A stretch of 64,000 bases of DNA from an uncultured Ruminococcus sp. (lineage in GTDB: Bacteria; Bacillota; Clostridia; Oscillospirales; Ruminococcaceae): positions 62,001-126,000 of the forward strand of contig UPZA01000001.1 of assembly GCA_900538575.1 (NCBI GenBank), read 5' to 3'. Made by a program: the position numbers and the translations under genes. Shown in pieces: positions 7,448 to 16,478 of this stretch (the stretch's first letter is position 1; the number at the start of each line of letters is the position of its first letter). The notes beneath the pieces were generated by a model. That model was not told where the DNA came from and searched no databases. It worked only from the letters and a program-made list of their open reading frames with translations.

Positions 7448-9007
7448 TTAAACTGCATTTTTCAGAGAACGGCGTATTTCTATTGTTTTATGATCCGAAA
7501 ACCGCCTGATAAGAACAGCGTAAGCCGCCTTTATAGACGACGCCGACGCCATAATGAACAGCGGAGAGAAATTGACAAGATATCTTGACCGGGTTTCCCA
7601 TATAACAAAAAATACAAATACGCCGCATATTATAATCTTCAGCAGAATTTCTTTTCCGTCCGTTCTGCCCGAAAACGCTCCGACGGCAAACGAAAATGTA
7701 ATCATTGCCAAAAGCATAAATTGATATACGGAGCAATACCATTTAAAAACTATATTGCCGGTAACAAAGTTTTTAAGCATAGTGGCTTCTCCGCCGTATT
7801 TTTTGTCAAGACCGAGATAATAGCCTATGAAATACGTTCCGTCTCCCCATGTCCAGGAAATTTTCTTGGCCAGATGCTTCATCATTCCAAAAAGACCATA
7901 ATCTGAAATTCTCTTTTTTATCTCATTTAGATTCGCTTCCTTCTTCTGGTCATAATCGCCGCTGTTTACTGTAAACCAGTAATCGTCCAAATAAAAGCCC
8001 CCTCTGTCGTGGAGTCCCATCATAACCCAGTGAGTAGGGGGAAATTTGATTTCCTCCAATTCTTGCTTATCAGCTAAATCAAAGCTTTTAATAAATGCCG
8101 AGCTTGCCGCCGACGCAATTACGATTCCGCTTAATAACACACAGGCGGATCTGAAATAAGCCTTACGGTTGAGCTTTGTGCAAAAATATATAAGATAAAG
8201 CAGGAACGCTGGTATAAGAATTATAACGCTGCCTTTGATTTTGCAGCCTATAACCAAAAACAATCCGCTGAAAAGAAGCTGTACGACAGATTTTTTAACG
8301 CTTTTATTTTCCATGCCGCTAAGGAACATATAAATCGACGCCATTACCCAGGGCATACTCATGGAATCCGTATAAAAATACGGAGTATATGTGTAAAATA
8401 CTGAAAATCCAGCGCCTATTACAGCGCAAAAAAGAGGAGTAAATTTATCCCTGCTTATTTTTTTTGAAATTAAATACAAAAAAATAAACGACACGTTAAG
8501 ACCAATAGTATTAAGAAGTATAGGAGCAGCTAAGGGCATTACTCCCGATACGTTACGGCAAAGCGAATAAACAAGAGACAGGATGACAAGCAGAGCCTGA
8601 TTATTCGGATACCTTACAAAATAATCCATATGTCTTTCAGGAAGATTATTATAAAGGTCGCTTTTATCCCAGGTAAGGCAAAAATCCCTTGCCGCCCTGT
8701 CAACATATCCAAGATCAGAAACTGGAGTAAATTTTAAATAAAATGCGGATATAAGTTGTAATACAAGAACAGCCGCCGCAATTACAATAAATATTTTATC
8801 TATCTGTTTCCTTGTTAAGCGGACTGTCTTTTTTTTAAGAAAACCGTAAATCAGGATAACGCCCGCTGTAAATACCATACCGCAGACAACTGTAAAGGCA
8901 ATTGCTGCCGGCGAATATTTTATAAATCCTCTTACAACTGCTGAAATCATTACAAGCAAAAATATAAGAGCAAAACCTCCCTGAACCGCTTTGCTGATCC
9001 TAAGCAT
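7448..9007 (-). CDS. Multi-pass membrane glycosyltransferase (GT39/ArnT-like)
   Basis: 519 residues with about ten hydrophobic segments. The layout (acidic residues in the first extracytoplasmic loop, DLGYVDRAARDFCLTWDKSD near residue 98, then repeated membrane helices and a C-terminal ETRSRYLVNFSPLF) fits polyprenyl-phosphate-sugar-dependent membrane glycosyltransferases. It would act at the cell membrane on a wall polymer or glycoprotein; donor and acceptor are unknown. It is transcribed away from the sugar transferase gene at 9292, with its own promoter (9044-9072). No downstream partner on this strand before ilvE. Confidence 0.75.
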   Translation of the reverse strand: MLRISKAVQGGFALIFLLVMISAVVRGFIKYSPAAIAFTVVCGMVFTAGVILIYGFLKKKTVRLTRKQIDKIFIVIAAAVLVLQLISAFYLKFTPVSDLGYVDRAARDFCLTWDKSDLYNNLPERHMDYFVRYPNNQALLVILSLVYSLCRNVSGVMPLAAPILLNTIGLNVSFIFLYLISKKISRDKFTPLFCAVIGAGFSVFYTYTPYFYTDSMSMPWVMASIYMFLSGMENKSVKKSVVQLLFSGLFLVIGCKIKGSVIILIPAFLLYLIYFCTKLNRKAYFRSACVLLSGIVIASAASSAFIKSFDLADKQELEEIKFPPTHWVMMGLHDRGGFYLDDYWFTVNSGDYDQKKEANLNEIKKRISDYGLFGMMKHLAKKISWTWGDGTYFIGYYLGLDKKYGGEATMLKNFVTGNIVFKWYCSVYQFMLLAMITFSFAVGAFSGRTDGKEILLKIIICGVFVFFVIWETRSRYLVNFSPLFIMASASSIKAAYAVLIRRFSDHKTIEIRRSLKNAV

Positions 9008-9043
9008 ATTTAATTCCCCTTTTTATTTTTTCTTTATGTACTA

Positions 9044-9072
9044 ATTATAAAATATAAGAGATTAAATGTAAA
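9044..9072 (-). promoter_or_regulatory. Promoter of the membrane glycosyltransferase gene
   Basis: Minus-strand -35 TTTACA (9067-9072) and -10 TATAAT (9044-9049), 17-bp spacer. Confidence 0.7.
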
Positions 9073-9081
9073 TTGACATTC

Positions 9082-9139
9082 TGACAGATAAATATGAAAA
9101 TTTATCCTGTCGCATTGTGTATTATTACAAATAATACAC
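9082..9139. other. Two inverted repeats between divergent promoters
   Basis: GACAGATAAAT...ATTTATCCTGTC (9082-9111, one bulge) and GTGTATTATT-ACA-AATAATACAC (9117-9139, 10-bp perfect arms) lie between the divergent promoters of the glycosyltransferase and sugar transferase genes. Operator sites are possible; no known consensus was recognised. Nothing else was seen in the 284-base gap. Confidence 0.5.
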
Positions 9140-9205
9140 TAAATACACTTAAAACAGTCCGCAGTAATATTTTTCCCAATTTATCTGCCGATATACGAAT
9201 CTCTA

Positions 9206-9234
9206 TTGACTAAAGCTTTCTGATTTGTTATAAT
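9206..9234 (+). promoter_or_regulatory. Promoter of the sugar transferase gene
   Basis: -35 TTGACT (9206-9211), -10 TATAAT (9229-9234), spacer 17 bp, about 58 bases before the ATG. Confidence 0.85.
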
Positions 9235-9291
9235 ACGTATAAGTATAAATATGCTTTTTTAAGAAAAATTTGCAAAGAGAGATTATTTTTA

Positions 9292-10632
9292 ATGAACAAA
9301 AACGAGCAATATAAACGTATAATTTCGTTTTTTTCCAGCCTGATCCTTATTCTGTTCCTTTCAGGAGTGTTTATTTATATATGGTATGAATATTACAGCG
9401 ACGCTATCGTGCTTCCGTTTTACCGCCGAGGTAACTGGGTAGTGATTTTTATTTATATGATACTGACGCTGCTTTTTTTCAAGGCCTACGGCGGTCTGAA
9501 AATGGGATACCTAAAAAGGTCTGATATGCTTTACTCTCAGTCAATATCAATGGTGGCCGTAAACATAATAACCTATTTCCAGATCAGCGTAATAGGAAGA
9601 GATTTTATGAAGGTCATTCCTATGATATATATGACGGCGGCAGACCTTATAATCATTTCCGTCTGGATTTTCTGTAATAACAGGATTTATCTCAAGCTTT
9701 ATCCGCCGAGAAAGCTGATAATAGTATACGGAAGCAAAAATGCCGAAACGCTTACTAATAAAATGAGCAAACGCGAGGATAAGTATATGATATGCGAATC
9801 CATTAGCATCAAAGAGGACTTTTCACGGATTAAAAATGAAATTTCAAGATATGACGGAGTAATAATATGCGATATAAGCGGTAAGCTCAGAAACGATATT
9901 ATAAAATATTGCTTTGAAAAATCCAAAAGGATTTATATTTCTCCTAAAATTTCAGATATTATTATAAGGGGCGGAGAGGATATCCGGCTTTTTGATTCGC
10001 CGCTGCTGCTTTGCAGAAACGAAGGATTATCCTTTGATCAGCGTCTGTTCAAAAGAATATTCGATATTTTATTTTCCGTTATCGGACTTGCCGTTTTGTC
10101 GCCAATTTTTCTAATAATTGCGGCAGCAATAAAAATAGACGACCGCGGAAAAATATTTTATAAACAAAAAAGGCTGACAATGAACGCAAAAGAATTCTAT
10201 GTTTACAAATTCAGAAGTATGATTCCCGACGCGGAAAAGGATGGAATCCCAAGGCTTGCTTCAAATTCAGACTCAAGAATTACCAGAGTGGGCAAATTTC
10301 TGAGAAAATGCCGTTTAGATGAAATACCTCAGTTAATAAATATTTTACGAGGAGATATGTCCGTTGTAGGCCCGCGTCCGGAACGTCCGGAGCTTACAGA
10401 AAAATATGAAAAGGAAATGCCTGAATTTCGTTTTCGTTTAAAAGTCAAGGCCGGTCTTACGGGATATGCGCAGGTTACGGGAGTATACGATACCACGCCT
10501 TACGACAAGCTGAAAATGGATCTGATGTACATTGAACGTTATTCAATGGTAATGGATCTGAGACTTATTTTAATGACATTGAAAACTATAATTTTTCCGG
10601 GCGAAATGAATTCAAACGAAAAAAATAAATAA
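9292..10632 (+). CDS. Polyprenyl glycosylphosphotransferase (bacterial sugar transferase)
   Basis: 446 residues. Four hydrophobic segments occupy residues 1-130, followed by a soluble Rossmann-like part and, from about 255, the catalytic sugar transferase domain with its own membrane helix (RIFDILFSVIGLAVLSPIFL). Family marks are KFRSM, LRKCRLDEIPQLINIL, GDMSVVGPRPERPE and KAGLTGYAQVTG. It transfers a sugar phosphate from a nucleotide sugar to undecaprenyl phosphate, the first step of exopolysaccharide or capsule repeat units. The next gene follows after 26 bases in the same direction. No other capsule genes are in the window, so the polymer cannot be named. Confidence 0.93.
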   Translation: MNKNEQYKRIISFFSSLILILFLSGVFIYIWYEYYSDAIVLPFYRRGNWVVIFIYMILTLLFFKAYGGLKMGYLKRSDMLYSQSISMVAVNIITYFQISVIGRDFMKVIPMIYMTAADLIIISVWIFCNNRIYLKLYPPRKLIIVYGSKNAETLTNKMSKREDKYMICESISIKEDFSRIKNEISRYDGVIICDISGKLRNDIIKYCFEKSKRIYISPKISDIIIRGGEDIRLFDSPLLLCRNEGLSFDQRLFKRIFDILFSVIGLAVLSPIFLIIAAAIKIDDRGKIFYKQKRLTMNAKEFYVYKFRSMIPDAEKDGIPRLASNSDSRITRVGKFLRKCRLDEIPQLINILRGDMSVVGPRPERPELTEKYEKEMPEFRFRLKVKAGLTGYAQVTGVYDTTPYDKLKMDLMYIERYSMVMDLRLILMTLKTIIFPGEMNSNEKNK

Positions 10633-10658
10633 CTGTATTTTACAGAAGGTGGATAAAA

Positions 10659-12227
10659 TTGAAAGGATCAGATAACTTAAGGGATTTCGTCGCCGCCTAT
10701 TATCCGCAGGATGAGCAATCGGCAGCCAAAGGAAAATTTTCAAAAAAATATCCCGGCGTTCTGACAGAAATTGAAGTATTCGGAGAAAATCAGAACTCAT
10801 TCAACCAAAAAGCCGCGGATTGCTTTAATGAATTAAACGACCGTCTCATGCGTCTTGAAGACGCTCTCGCCGCAGAAATACAGGCAAGAAAGAAAGCTGA
10901 AGCTTCCGTCTCGTCTTTAAAAAAGGAACTTGACTCTGTAAGACTTCGCTCTACCCTCAATTCAAACCAGATTGAGAAAATCGACGGCGCGCTCGTAAAA
11001 TACAGCGAACGCACTGAGGATTATGTGCTCCGTATATCCCCCGGAGCAAGGCTTAAGGACTGTCCTAAAGGGTGCCGCGAGGTTGATATTGACGCTCAGA
11101 TAAACATGCCTGAAAGATTTGAAGGTATTAAAAACTCTTTAGGAGAAGAACGTGAAAAAAAACTCCGCGATTTGGAAAAGGTATGTATGAAGGCTGTAAG
11201 CAGAGAGCTTTCTTATTTTAACGCGTATGAAGAGGTAGTAATCGACTTTTACGGCAGAGAAAAATATGCGGAAATTATTTATAAAAACCTCTGTAAAAAC
11301 AGTATTTATAAAATAAATTCCGGCGAAGCTACAGGAAATTCCGGCAGATATTTCGTTTACTGCGGCGATACGGCAAGTATTCCTGAAAAAGCCGTTTTGA
11401 AATCCGGAATGATATTTATAACGGGCCATAATCCTCTTGAAGGGTTATCAGAAGCTTGCGTCGACGATTTAAGATTTCTTAACGACTGCGGTATTCACAG
11501 CTATACCGCAATGAATCAGGACGCCTATACGGCGCTCAGGGAAGCCGGTTTCCGCTGCGTTTCAATTTCGTCGGCAGAGGAGCTTGCCTCTGGAAATATA
11601 ATTGCGGCAATTGAAGACGGTATAGAAAACGCCATACCAAACGGGGCGGAGAAATATTCCGTAATTTCAGATATACTTTTCCGTGCAGGAAAAAGCTTTA
11701 TACGCTCTAATAATGATATTATAGATTTTATAATGAACAACAAGCTTAAATCTGAAGAGCCTGAAATAAAATGTATAAATTCTCTTGAGAAAACAGCTTT
11801 AGCAGCAATTATAAAAAATTATTTTTCAGCTTCCGATATAACATCGACTGATCTTTCTCAGGAATCCTCAAACAAATATGACCTTATAACCGGTTTTGAC
11901 TATATAAGCCACTTTGAATACAAAAAAAGAAAAGAGCTTTACAATAAAGCAAGAGATATGCTCAACGACAGCGGTTTGCTTGTTTTCAGCGGAAAGGACC
12001 CTGTAACAGGCATTAAATTGAGAGCTATCGACGGATGGGAAAAATACCCCGTCTACGAAGCTATGTGGACGTCAGGTCAGCTTATATCTGAGCTTGAGGA
12101 AAACGGATTCCGAATCAAGTTTCTTATTCCGACGGGAACAGGTTTATACGATCGTCTTCCGTCTAAATATAAGAATATACCCTCTCTTTATATTATCGGG
12201 GCGTCGCCTCTGAAGCAGGGAAATTAA
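10659..12227 (+). CDS. Coiled-coil protein with a methyltransferase-like C-terminus (TTG start)
   Basis: 522 residues, starting at TTG with AGAAGGTGG upstream. Residues about 45-110 form a coiled coil rich in Glu/Ala/Lys. The middle (about 125-350) has no recognisable motif. The last 150 residues look like a class I SAM methyltransferase with a worn binding site: KYDLITGFDYISHFEYK (about 407-423) and ARDMLNDSGLLVFSG match motif IV/V patterns, but no clear GxGxG loop is visible. It follows the sugar transferase closely, so modification of a surface polysaccharide is a reasonable but unproven role. Confidence 0.65.
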   Translation: MKGSDNLRDFVAAYYPQDEQSAAKGKFSKKYPGVLTEIEVFGENQNSFNQKAADCFNELNDRLMRLEDALAAEIQARKKAEASVSSLKKELDSVRLRSTLNSNQIEKIDGALVKYSERTEDYVLRISPGARLKDCPKGCREVDIDAQINMPERFEGIKNSLGEEREKKLRDLEKVCMKAVSRELSYFNAYEEVVIDFYGREKYAEIIYKNLCKNSIYKINSGEATGNSGRYFVYCGDTASIPEKAVLKSGMIFITGHNPLEGLSEACVDDLRFLNDCGIHSYTAMNQDAYTALREAGFRCVSISSAEELASGNIIAAIEDGIENAIPNGAEKYSVISDILFRAGKSFIRSNNDIIDFIMNNKLKSEEPEIKCINSLEKTALAAIIKNYFSASDITSTDLSQESSNKYDLITGFDYISHFEYKKRKELYNKARDMLNDSGLLVFSGKDPVTGIKLRAIDGWEKYPVYEAMWTSGQLISELEENGFRIKFLIPTGTGLYDRLPSKYKNIPSLYIIGASPLKQGN

Positions 12228-12265
12228 TAAGGGATAAATGATTTGTTATTTCAGGAGGAAAATTT

Positions 12266-13687
12266 ATGAGAAAGACAAAAATTGTCTGCACAATCGGCCC
12301 GGCAACAAAATCGGAAGATATGATGAAAAAGCTAATGGAACACGGAATGAACGTGGCTCGTTTCAATTTTTCACATGGTAATTACGAGTACCATAAGGAA
12401 TGCCTTGAAACGTTGAGAAAGGCTGCGGCAGAGCTCAAGCTTCCCGTCGCTTCAATGATGGATACTAAAGGTCCAGAGGTAAGACTTGGTCGTTTTGTTG
12501 ACGATAAGCCTGTGGAAATCAAAAACGGAGACATTTATACTCTAACGACAGAAAACTGTCTTTGCACCGATAAAATCGGCAGCGTAACCTTCAAAAAGCT
12601 TCCTGAAGACGTAACAGTCGGAACGCGTATACTTATTAACGACGGCGTAATAGAGCTGCTTGCCGAAAAGGTGACTGCTACTGAAATCGTGTGTCGTATT
12701 ATCCACGGAGGCAGGCTTTCTAATAATAAGGGAATAAACGTACCCGGAGTAAAGCTTTCGATGCCTTATTTAAGCGACGCGGATATGAGCGATCTTGAAT
12801 TCGGCGCTAAAATGAAATATGATTTTATTGCCGCAAGCTTTGTAAGAACTGCTGCGGATATAAATTATCTCAGGAGATATACGCAGAGTCTCGGCTGGTT
12901 CAATGCAAGAATCATCGCCAAAATAGAAAATTTAGAGGGCGTTGAAAATATAGACGAAATACTTGAAGCTGCGGACGGCATAATGGTCGCAAGAGGCGAT
13001 ATGGGAGTTGAAATACCCTTTGAAAAGATACCCGCTATTCAAAAGGATCTTATTCATAAGGGTTATAATGCCGGTAAACAGGTTATTACCGCAACTCAGA
13101 TGCTGGAATCAATGATTATGAATCCAAGACCTACCCGTGCTGAAATAACCGACGTTGCAAACGCTATTTACGACGGAACAAGCGCTATAATGCTTTCCGG
13201 CGAAACTGCCGCCGGCGAATTCCCCGTTGAAGCCGTAAGCGCTATGGCGCTGATTGCAGAAACCACTGAAAAGGATATCGATTATAAATCAAGATTTCAT
13301 AAAAGAGAAAACGATTCGAACCCCAATATTGCAAACGCCATATCACACGCAACCGTTACAACAGCCCATGATCTTGATGTAAAGGCAATAATTACCGTTA
13401 CAAAGGGCGGAAGTACTGCGCGCCTGATTTCAAAATACAGACCGCTTTGTCCTATAATAAGCTGTACGACAGACGATACCGTATGTCGTCAGATGAATAT
13501 GTCATGGGGAGTAACCCCTCTTGTAATAAGCGAAGAAACTAATACTGACGAACTTTTTGAGCACGCCATAGAAGCCGCTAAGGAAAACGGCTTTGTAGAA
13601 AAAGGCGATAAGGTAGTTATAACAGCCGGCGTACCGCTTGGAGTTTCAGGCACTACTAATCTTATGAAGGTTGATACTGTAAAATAA
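12266..13687 (+). CDS. pyk: Pyruvate kinase
   Basis: 473 residues, the length of pyruvate kinase without the extra C-terminal PEP-utiliser domain of bacilli. It converts PEP and ADP into pyruvate and ATP at the end of glycolysis. Visible: KIVCTIGPATKS at the start, ARFNFSHG, MDTKGPEVR, IIAKIENLEGV (catalytic lysine), MVARGDMGVEIP and ATQMLESMI with PTRAEITDVANAI. AGGAGG lies upstream of the ATG. It ends at a strong terminator shared with the convergent GH9 gene. Confidence 0.98.
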   Translation: MRKTKIVCTIGPATKSEDMMKKLMEHGMNVARFNFSHGNYEYHKECLETLRKAAAELKLPVASMMDTKGPEVRLGRFVDDKPVEIKNGDIYTLTTENCLCTDKIGSVTFKKLPEDVTVGTRILINDGVIELLAEKVTATEIVCRIIHGGRLSNNKGINVPGVKLSMPYLSDADMSDLEFGAKMKYDFIAASFVRTAADINYLRRYTQSLGWFNARIIAKIENLEGVENIDEILEAADGIMVARGDMGVEIPFEKIPAIQKDLIHKGYNAGKQVITATQMLESMIMNPRPTRAEITDVANAIYDGTSAIMLSGETAAGEFPVEAVSAMALIAETTEKDIDYKSRFHKRENDSNPNIANAISHATVTTAHDLDVKAIITVTKGGSTARLISKYRPLCPIISCTTDDTVCRQMNMSWGVTPLVISEETNTDELFEHAIEAAKENGFVEKGDKVVITAGVPLGVSGTTNLMKVDTVK

Positions 13688-13700
13688 AAAATACCATATA

Positions 13701-13730
13701 AAAAAGCGGCTGTTAAACAGCCGCTTTTAT
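13701..13730. terminator. Bidirectional terminator between pyk and the GH9 gene
   Basis: An 11-bp perfect stem AAAAGCGGCTG/CAGCCGCTTTT (13702-13712 and 13718-13728) with A and T runs on both sides serves both convergent genes. Confidence 0.9.
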
Positions 13731-13734
13731 TTTA

Positions 13735-15900
13735 CTATTTATTTAATATAAGTTTTCTGATTCCAATGGAATCAAATACGTTTACCGCCTTATCTGAATT
13801 ATAATCGGCATTATTGAACGCCTCTTCAGAAATTGCATTTAAATTAAGTAAATATTTATTGATTGCAACAATATCCGCTGACGAAATTTTTCCGTCCAAA
13901 TTAACGTCGCCTTTTAGCGCCGGCAAGTCTTCTTCGGTAGGCTGGCTGGTATCAGGCGAAGTACCGTCCGGCTCTATTCCGAAAACAAGCTTTCCGTTAT
14001 GATAAACAGTTATCTTGTCGGTTTTAATACCGTCCTCCGCATTCAGAATATCCTGATTGGAATAATCATTTGAAGCGTCCCAGCCGGATCCGTAATTCGG
14101 ATATACCAAAGCGAGCATTGTTTCACACTGATGTCTTCCCTCTGAAATCGGAAGCGCTGCCGCTCCGTTAGGATATGAAACCTCTATATAATAAACATTA
14201 TCCTTGTATTGGGTTATAGGCGAAATAACAGCGGCATATTCTTCACCGTACATAAGAGCCTGATCTCGGTCGACTCTTACGACAATATCGTTTGGAGAAT
14301 AACCTGCCGAAATAACCTCCGATACGTCAAAGTAATAACGATAAGACATATTGTCAACAACTCTCGCCGGCCAAGCAGTATGATTGGTAAATTTAAGACT
14401 CAGTGAAACACCGCTGCCTGACGATTGCTTTAGAGCCGCTTCAACGTAAAATTCATCGTCACGCTTTTCAGGCTCAGGAAAATCAGGATCTGTTGCTCCG
14501 CCGTATTCATAGGTCATTTTTGCTAAAAGACCGGTGAAGCCCGCATTATAATCGCACGCGACCTCATTGTTAATAAAATTCTGTCTGTCGTCCTCATATT
14601 CTCCATTTTGAGTAGGGCCTCCTACTAATGCGCCGTAAAGAATATGTCTATTATTCGGAGGGTTGCTTAAGTCGTTGTTCCATGACGCATGTGCGGTTCT
14701 ATGATGGGCGTTAAGCGGATAATTTTCACCGTAACCTACTACAAAGCTCTGATTCAACGGATTATCTCCAAGGCAATAATTGGCCTGCGCTTCATAAAAT
14801 GACTTATAATCAGCCGTATCCCCAAGCGGAAGAGTATCGCATGCAACCGCAGTTAAAAACGCTGCGGAAGTTGCATATCTGAGACAGCCCCATGAATCAA
14901 TCCATCTGAGACCGCCCTCAAGCTGTGTCACATTATAAGTCCAGTAATCCAGATGCTTCTTAACGCGGTCTATATATGTCTGGTTCTTTGTATTCTGAGC
15001 ATAGAGAACCATGCCTCCCTGCATAACATCGTCCCAGCACATTGCCCATGTATATTTTAATTCGTCAGAGCCAAGCTCCTTGTCAAGAAATGGTATATAG
15101 CCCGTAGCTTTATCAAGATATTCTTTATTTCCGGTAGCCTTATAGAGCCAGTTTGCAGCCCAGAACAATTCGTCATAAAAATGTGACGAACGGTAAAAGC
15201 CCTGCGCGTCACTGTCGTCATATTCGGCGTTGCTCTTTGCCGTATCCGCAATTTTAAAAATATTTTCAGCATGCTCAAGGTAATAATCAGTTTTGTCCGA
15301 ACGTCCCTGCAAAGCGCAGTATCCTGCCGCAAGAGCCGCCGCCATTTCGCCGAAAGCGGCTGAGCATTTCGTGCCTGCATAATATGGTCTGCCGTTATAA
15401 TTGCCGTTTTCATTCATGCCGTATTCATAAAGCTCAACCGGACCCCACCATGTATGATCCTGCTGACCGTTTCCAACCTGAAATACTACTTTATCGCCGA
15501 GATCGCATTCGGCGAGATAATCCAGAACAAAGGTAAGGTTATTTACATAATTAGTCATTTCTCCGCATTTATCAATCCCATCCGGGTATTGATAAAGACC
15601 CCATGCAACCATAGAGGCCGAATAGGCCATAGGAAGATTGAATTTAACATGATCCCCCGCGTCATACCATCCTCCTTTAATAAAGTCATCGACCGTGGAA
15701 TCTGCGCGCCATTCGACTCGATTCCATTCAGGAAGAGGCCCCGCCTGCTGACACTCGTAAAAATAAATAGATTTCTGAAGCGCTTCAGCATAATTTAACT
15801 TAATATCCGCGGCTTCCGCCTGACCGGAGCCGTATGCTCCCGTAGAAAATGATGTAAAAGTCAAAACGGCTGCGGATAAAAAAGCAGTTATTTTTTTCAT
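13735..15900 (-). CDS. GH9 endoglucanase with CBM3 and dockerin
   Basis: 721 residues. Signal peptide 1-31; GH9 catalytic domain about 34-470; family 3 carbohydrate-binding module about 485-640 of the type that follows GH9 domains; type I dockerin about 663-721 with both calcium loops (GDVNLDGKISSAD, ADYNSDKAVNVFD). Catalytic features: DAGD at 80-83, the H399-H400 pair in NAHHRTAH, and the acid E446 in NNEVACDYNAGF. The enzyme cleaves cellulose by inversion, and the module order is that of processive endoglucanases. It should be attached to a cellulosome through its dockerin. Start: ATG preceded by GGGGGG; a promoter lies at 15932-15960. Confidence 0.97.
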   Translation of the reverse strand: MKKITAFLSAAVLTFTSFSTGAYGSGQAEAADIKLNYAEALQKSIYFYECQQAGPLPEWNRVEWRADSTVDDFIKGGWYDAGDHVKFNLPMAYSASMVAWGLYQYPDGIDKCGEMTNYVNNLTFVLDYLAECDLGDKVVFQVGNGQQDHTWWGPVELYEYGMNENGNYNGRPYYAGTKCSAAFGEMAAALAAGYCALQGRSDKTDYYLEHAENIFKIADTAKSNAEYDDSDAQGFYRSSHFYDELFWAANWLYKATGNKEYLDKATGYIPFLDKELGSDELKYTWAMCWDDVMQGGMVLYAQNTKNQTYIDRVKKHLDYWTYNVTQLEGGLRWIDSWGCLRYATSAAFLTAVACDTLPLGDTADYKSFYEAQANYCLGDNPLNQSFVVGYGENYPLNAHHRTAHASWNNDLSNPPNNRHILYGALVGGPTQNGEYEDDRQNFINNEVACDYNAGFTGLLAKMTYEYGGATDPDFPEPEKRDDEFYVEAALKQSSGSGVSLSLKFTNHTAWPARVVDNMSYRYYFDVSEVISAGYSPNDIVVRVDRDQALMYGEEYAAVISPITQYKDNVYYIEVSYPNGAAALPISEGRHQCETMLALVYPNYGSGWDASNDYSNQDILNAEDGIKTDKITVYHNGKLVFGIEPDGTSPDTSQPTEEDLPALKGDVNLDGKISSADIVAINKYLLNLNAISEEAFNNADYNSDKAVNVFDSIGIRKLILNK

Positions 15901-15931
15901 TGATTTCCCCCCGATAATTTCTTATGCTTTA

Positions 15932-15960
15932 ATTATTACATTATTCCACGCATTTGTCAA
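15932..15960 (-). promoter_or_regulatory. Promoter of the GH9 gene
   Basis: Minus-strand -35 TTGACA (15955-15960) with AATAAT (15932-15937, 17-bp spacer) or TAATAA (15933-15938, 16-bp spacer) as the -10. Confidence 0.7.
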
Positions 15961-16018
15961 TAACTTTTATAAAATTCATACAATTTCAATATTACTGAAA
16001 CATTAAGAAATCCATGTA

Positions 16019-16402
16019 TTAATCTATTTCAAATGTATACGGCAATAATTCCGATAAATTTAATACCCTATCGGATAACACGATTTTAAAATCCTTATCG
16101 CAAAATTCTGTCATAACCTGAAGACATGCTCCGCAGGGATAACAAACTACTCCGGCATTATTTTTGCCTCCGGCAACGGCAATTGCCGAAAACTGATTTT
16201 TTCCCTCTGAAACTGCCTTAAAAAACGCTGTTCTTTCTGCACAGCAGCCAAGAGAATAAGAAGCGTTTTCAACATTGCAGCCTGTAAAAACACTTCCGTC
16301 CAAGGTAAGCAGAGCCGCCCCCACCTTAAAATCAGAATAAGGCGCATATGAATTATTTCTTGCATTCAACGCCTCATTATATAGAAATTTATAATCGTTC
16401 AT
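16019..16402 (-). CDS. cdd: Cytidine deaminase
   Basis: 127 residues from the ATG at 16400-16402, the size of the tetrameric cytidine deaminases. A longer frame reaches back to 16504 through a terminator and is unlikely. The enzyme deaminates cytidine to uridine for pyrimidine salvage. Zinc site: CCAE (catalytic Glu) and PCGAC; substrate segment GCNVENASY. GGAG lies 11 bases before the ATG. It is downstream of ychF but separated by a terminator; no clear promoter was seen in the short gap, so partial read-through is possible. Confidence 0.95.
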   Translation of the reverse strand: MNDYKFLYNEALNARNNSYAPYSDFKVGAALLTLDGSVFTGCNVENASYSLGCCAERTAFFKAVSEGKNQFSAIAVAGGKNNAGVVCYPCGACLQVMTEFCDKDFKIVLSDRVLNLSELLPYTFEID

Positions 16403-16442
16403 TAAAATAACTTCTCCAACATATTTAATATTATTATTTACT

Positions 16443-16468
16443 AAAAAAAGGATGCTTTTTTGCATCCT
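16443..16468 (-). terminator. Terminator after ychF
   Basis: Minus-strand stem AGGATGC/GCATCCT with a six-base loop, followed by seven T. It lies between ychF and cdd. Confidence 0.88.
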
Positions 16469-16478
16469 GTTTTTTATG

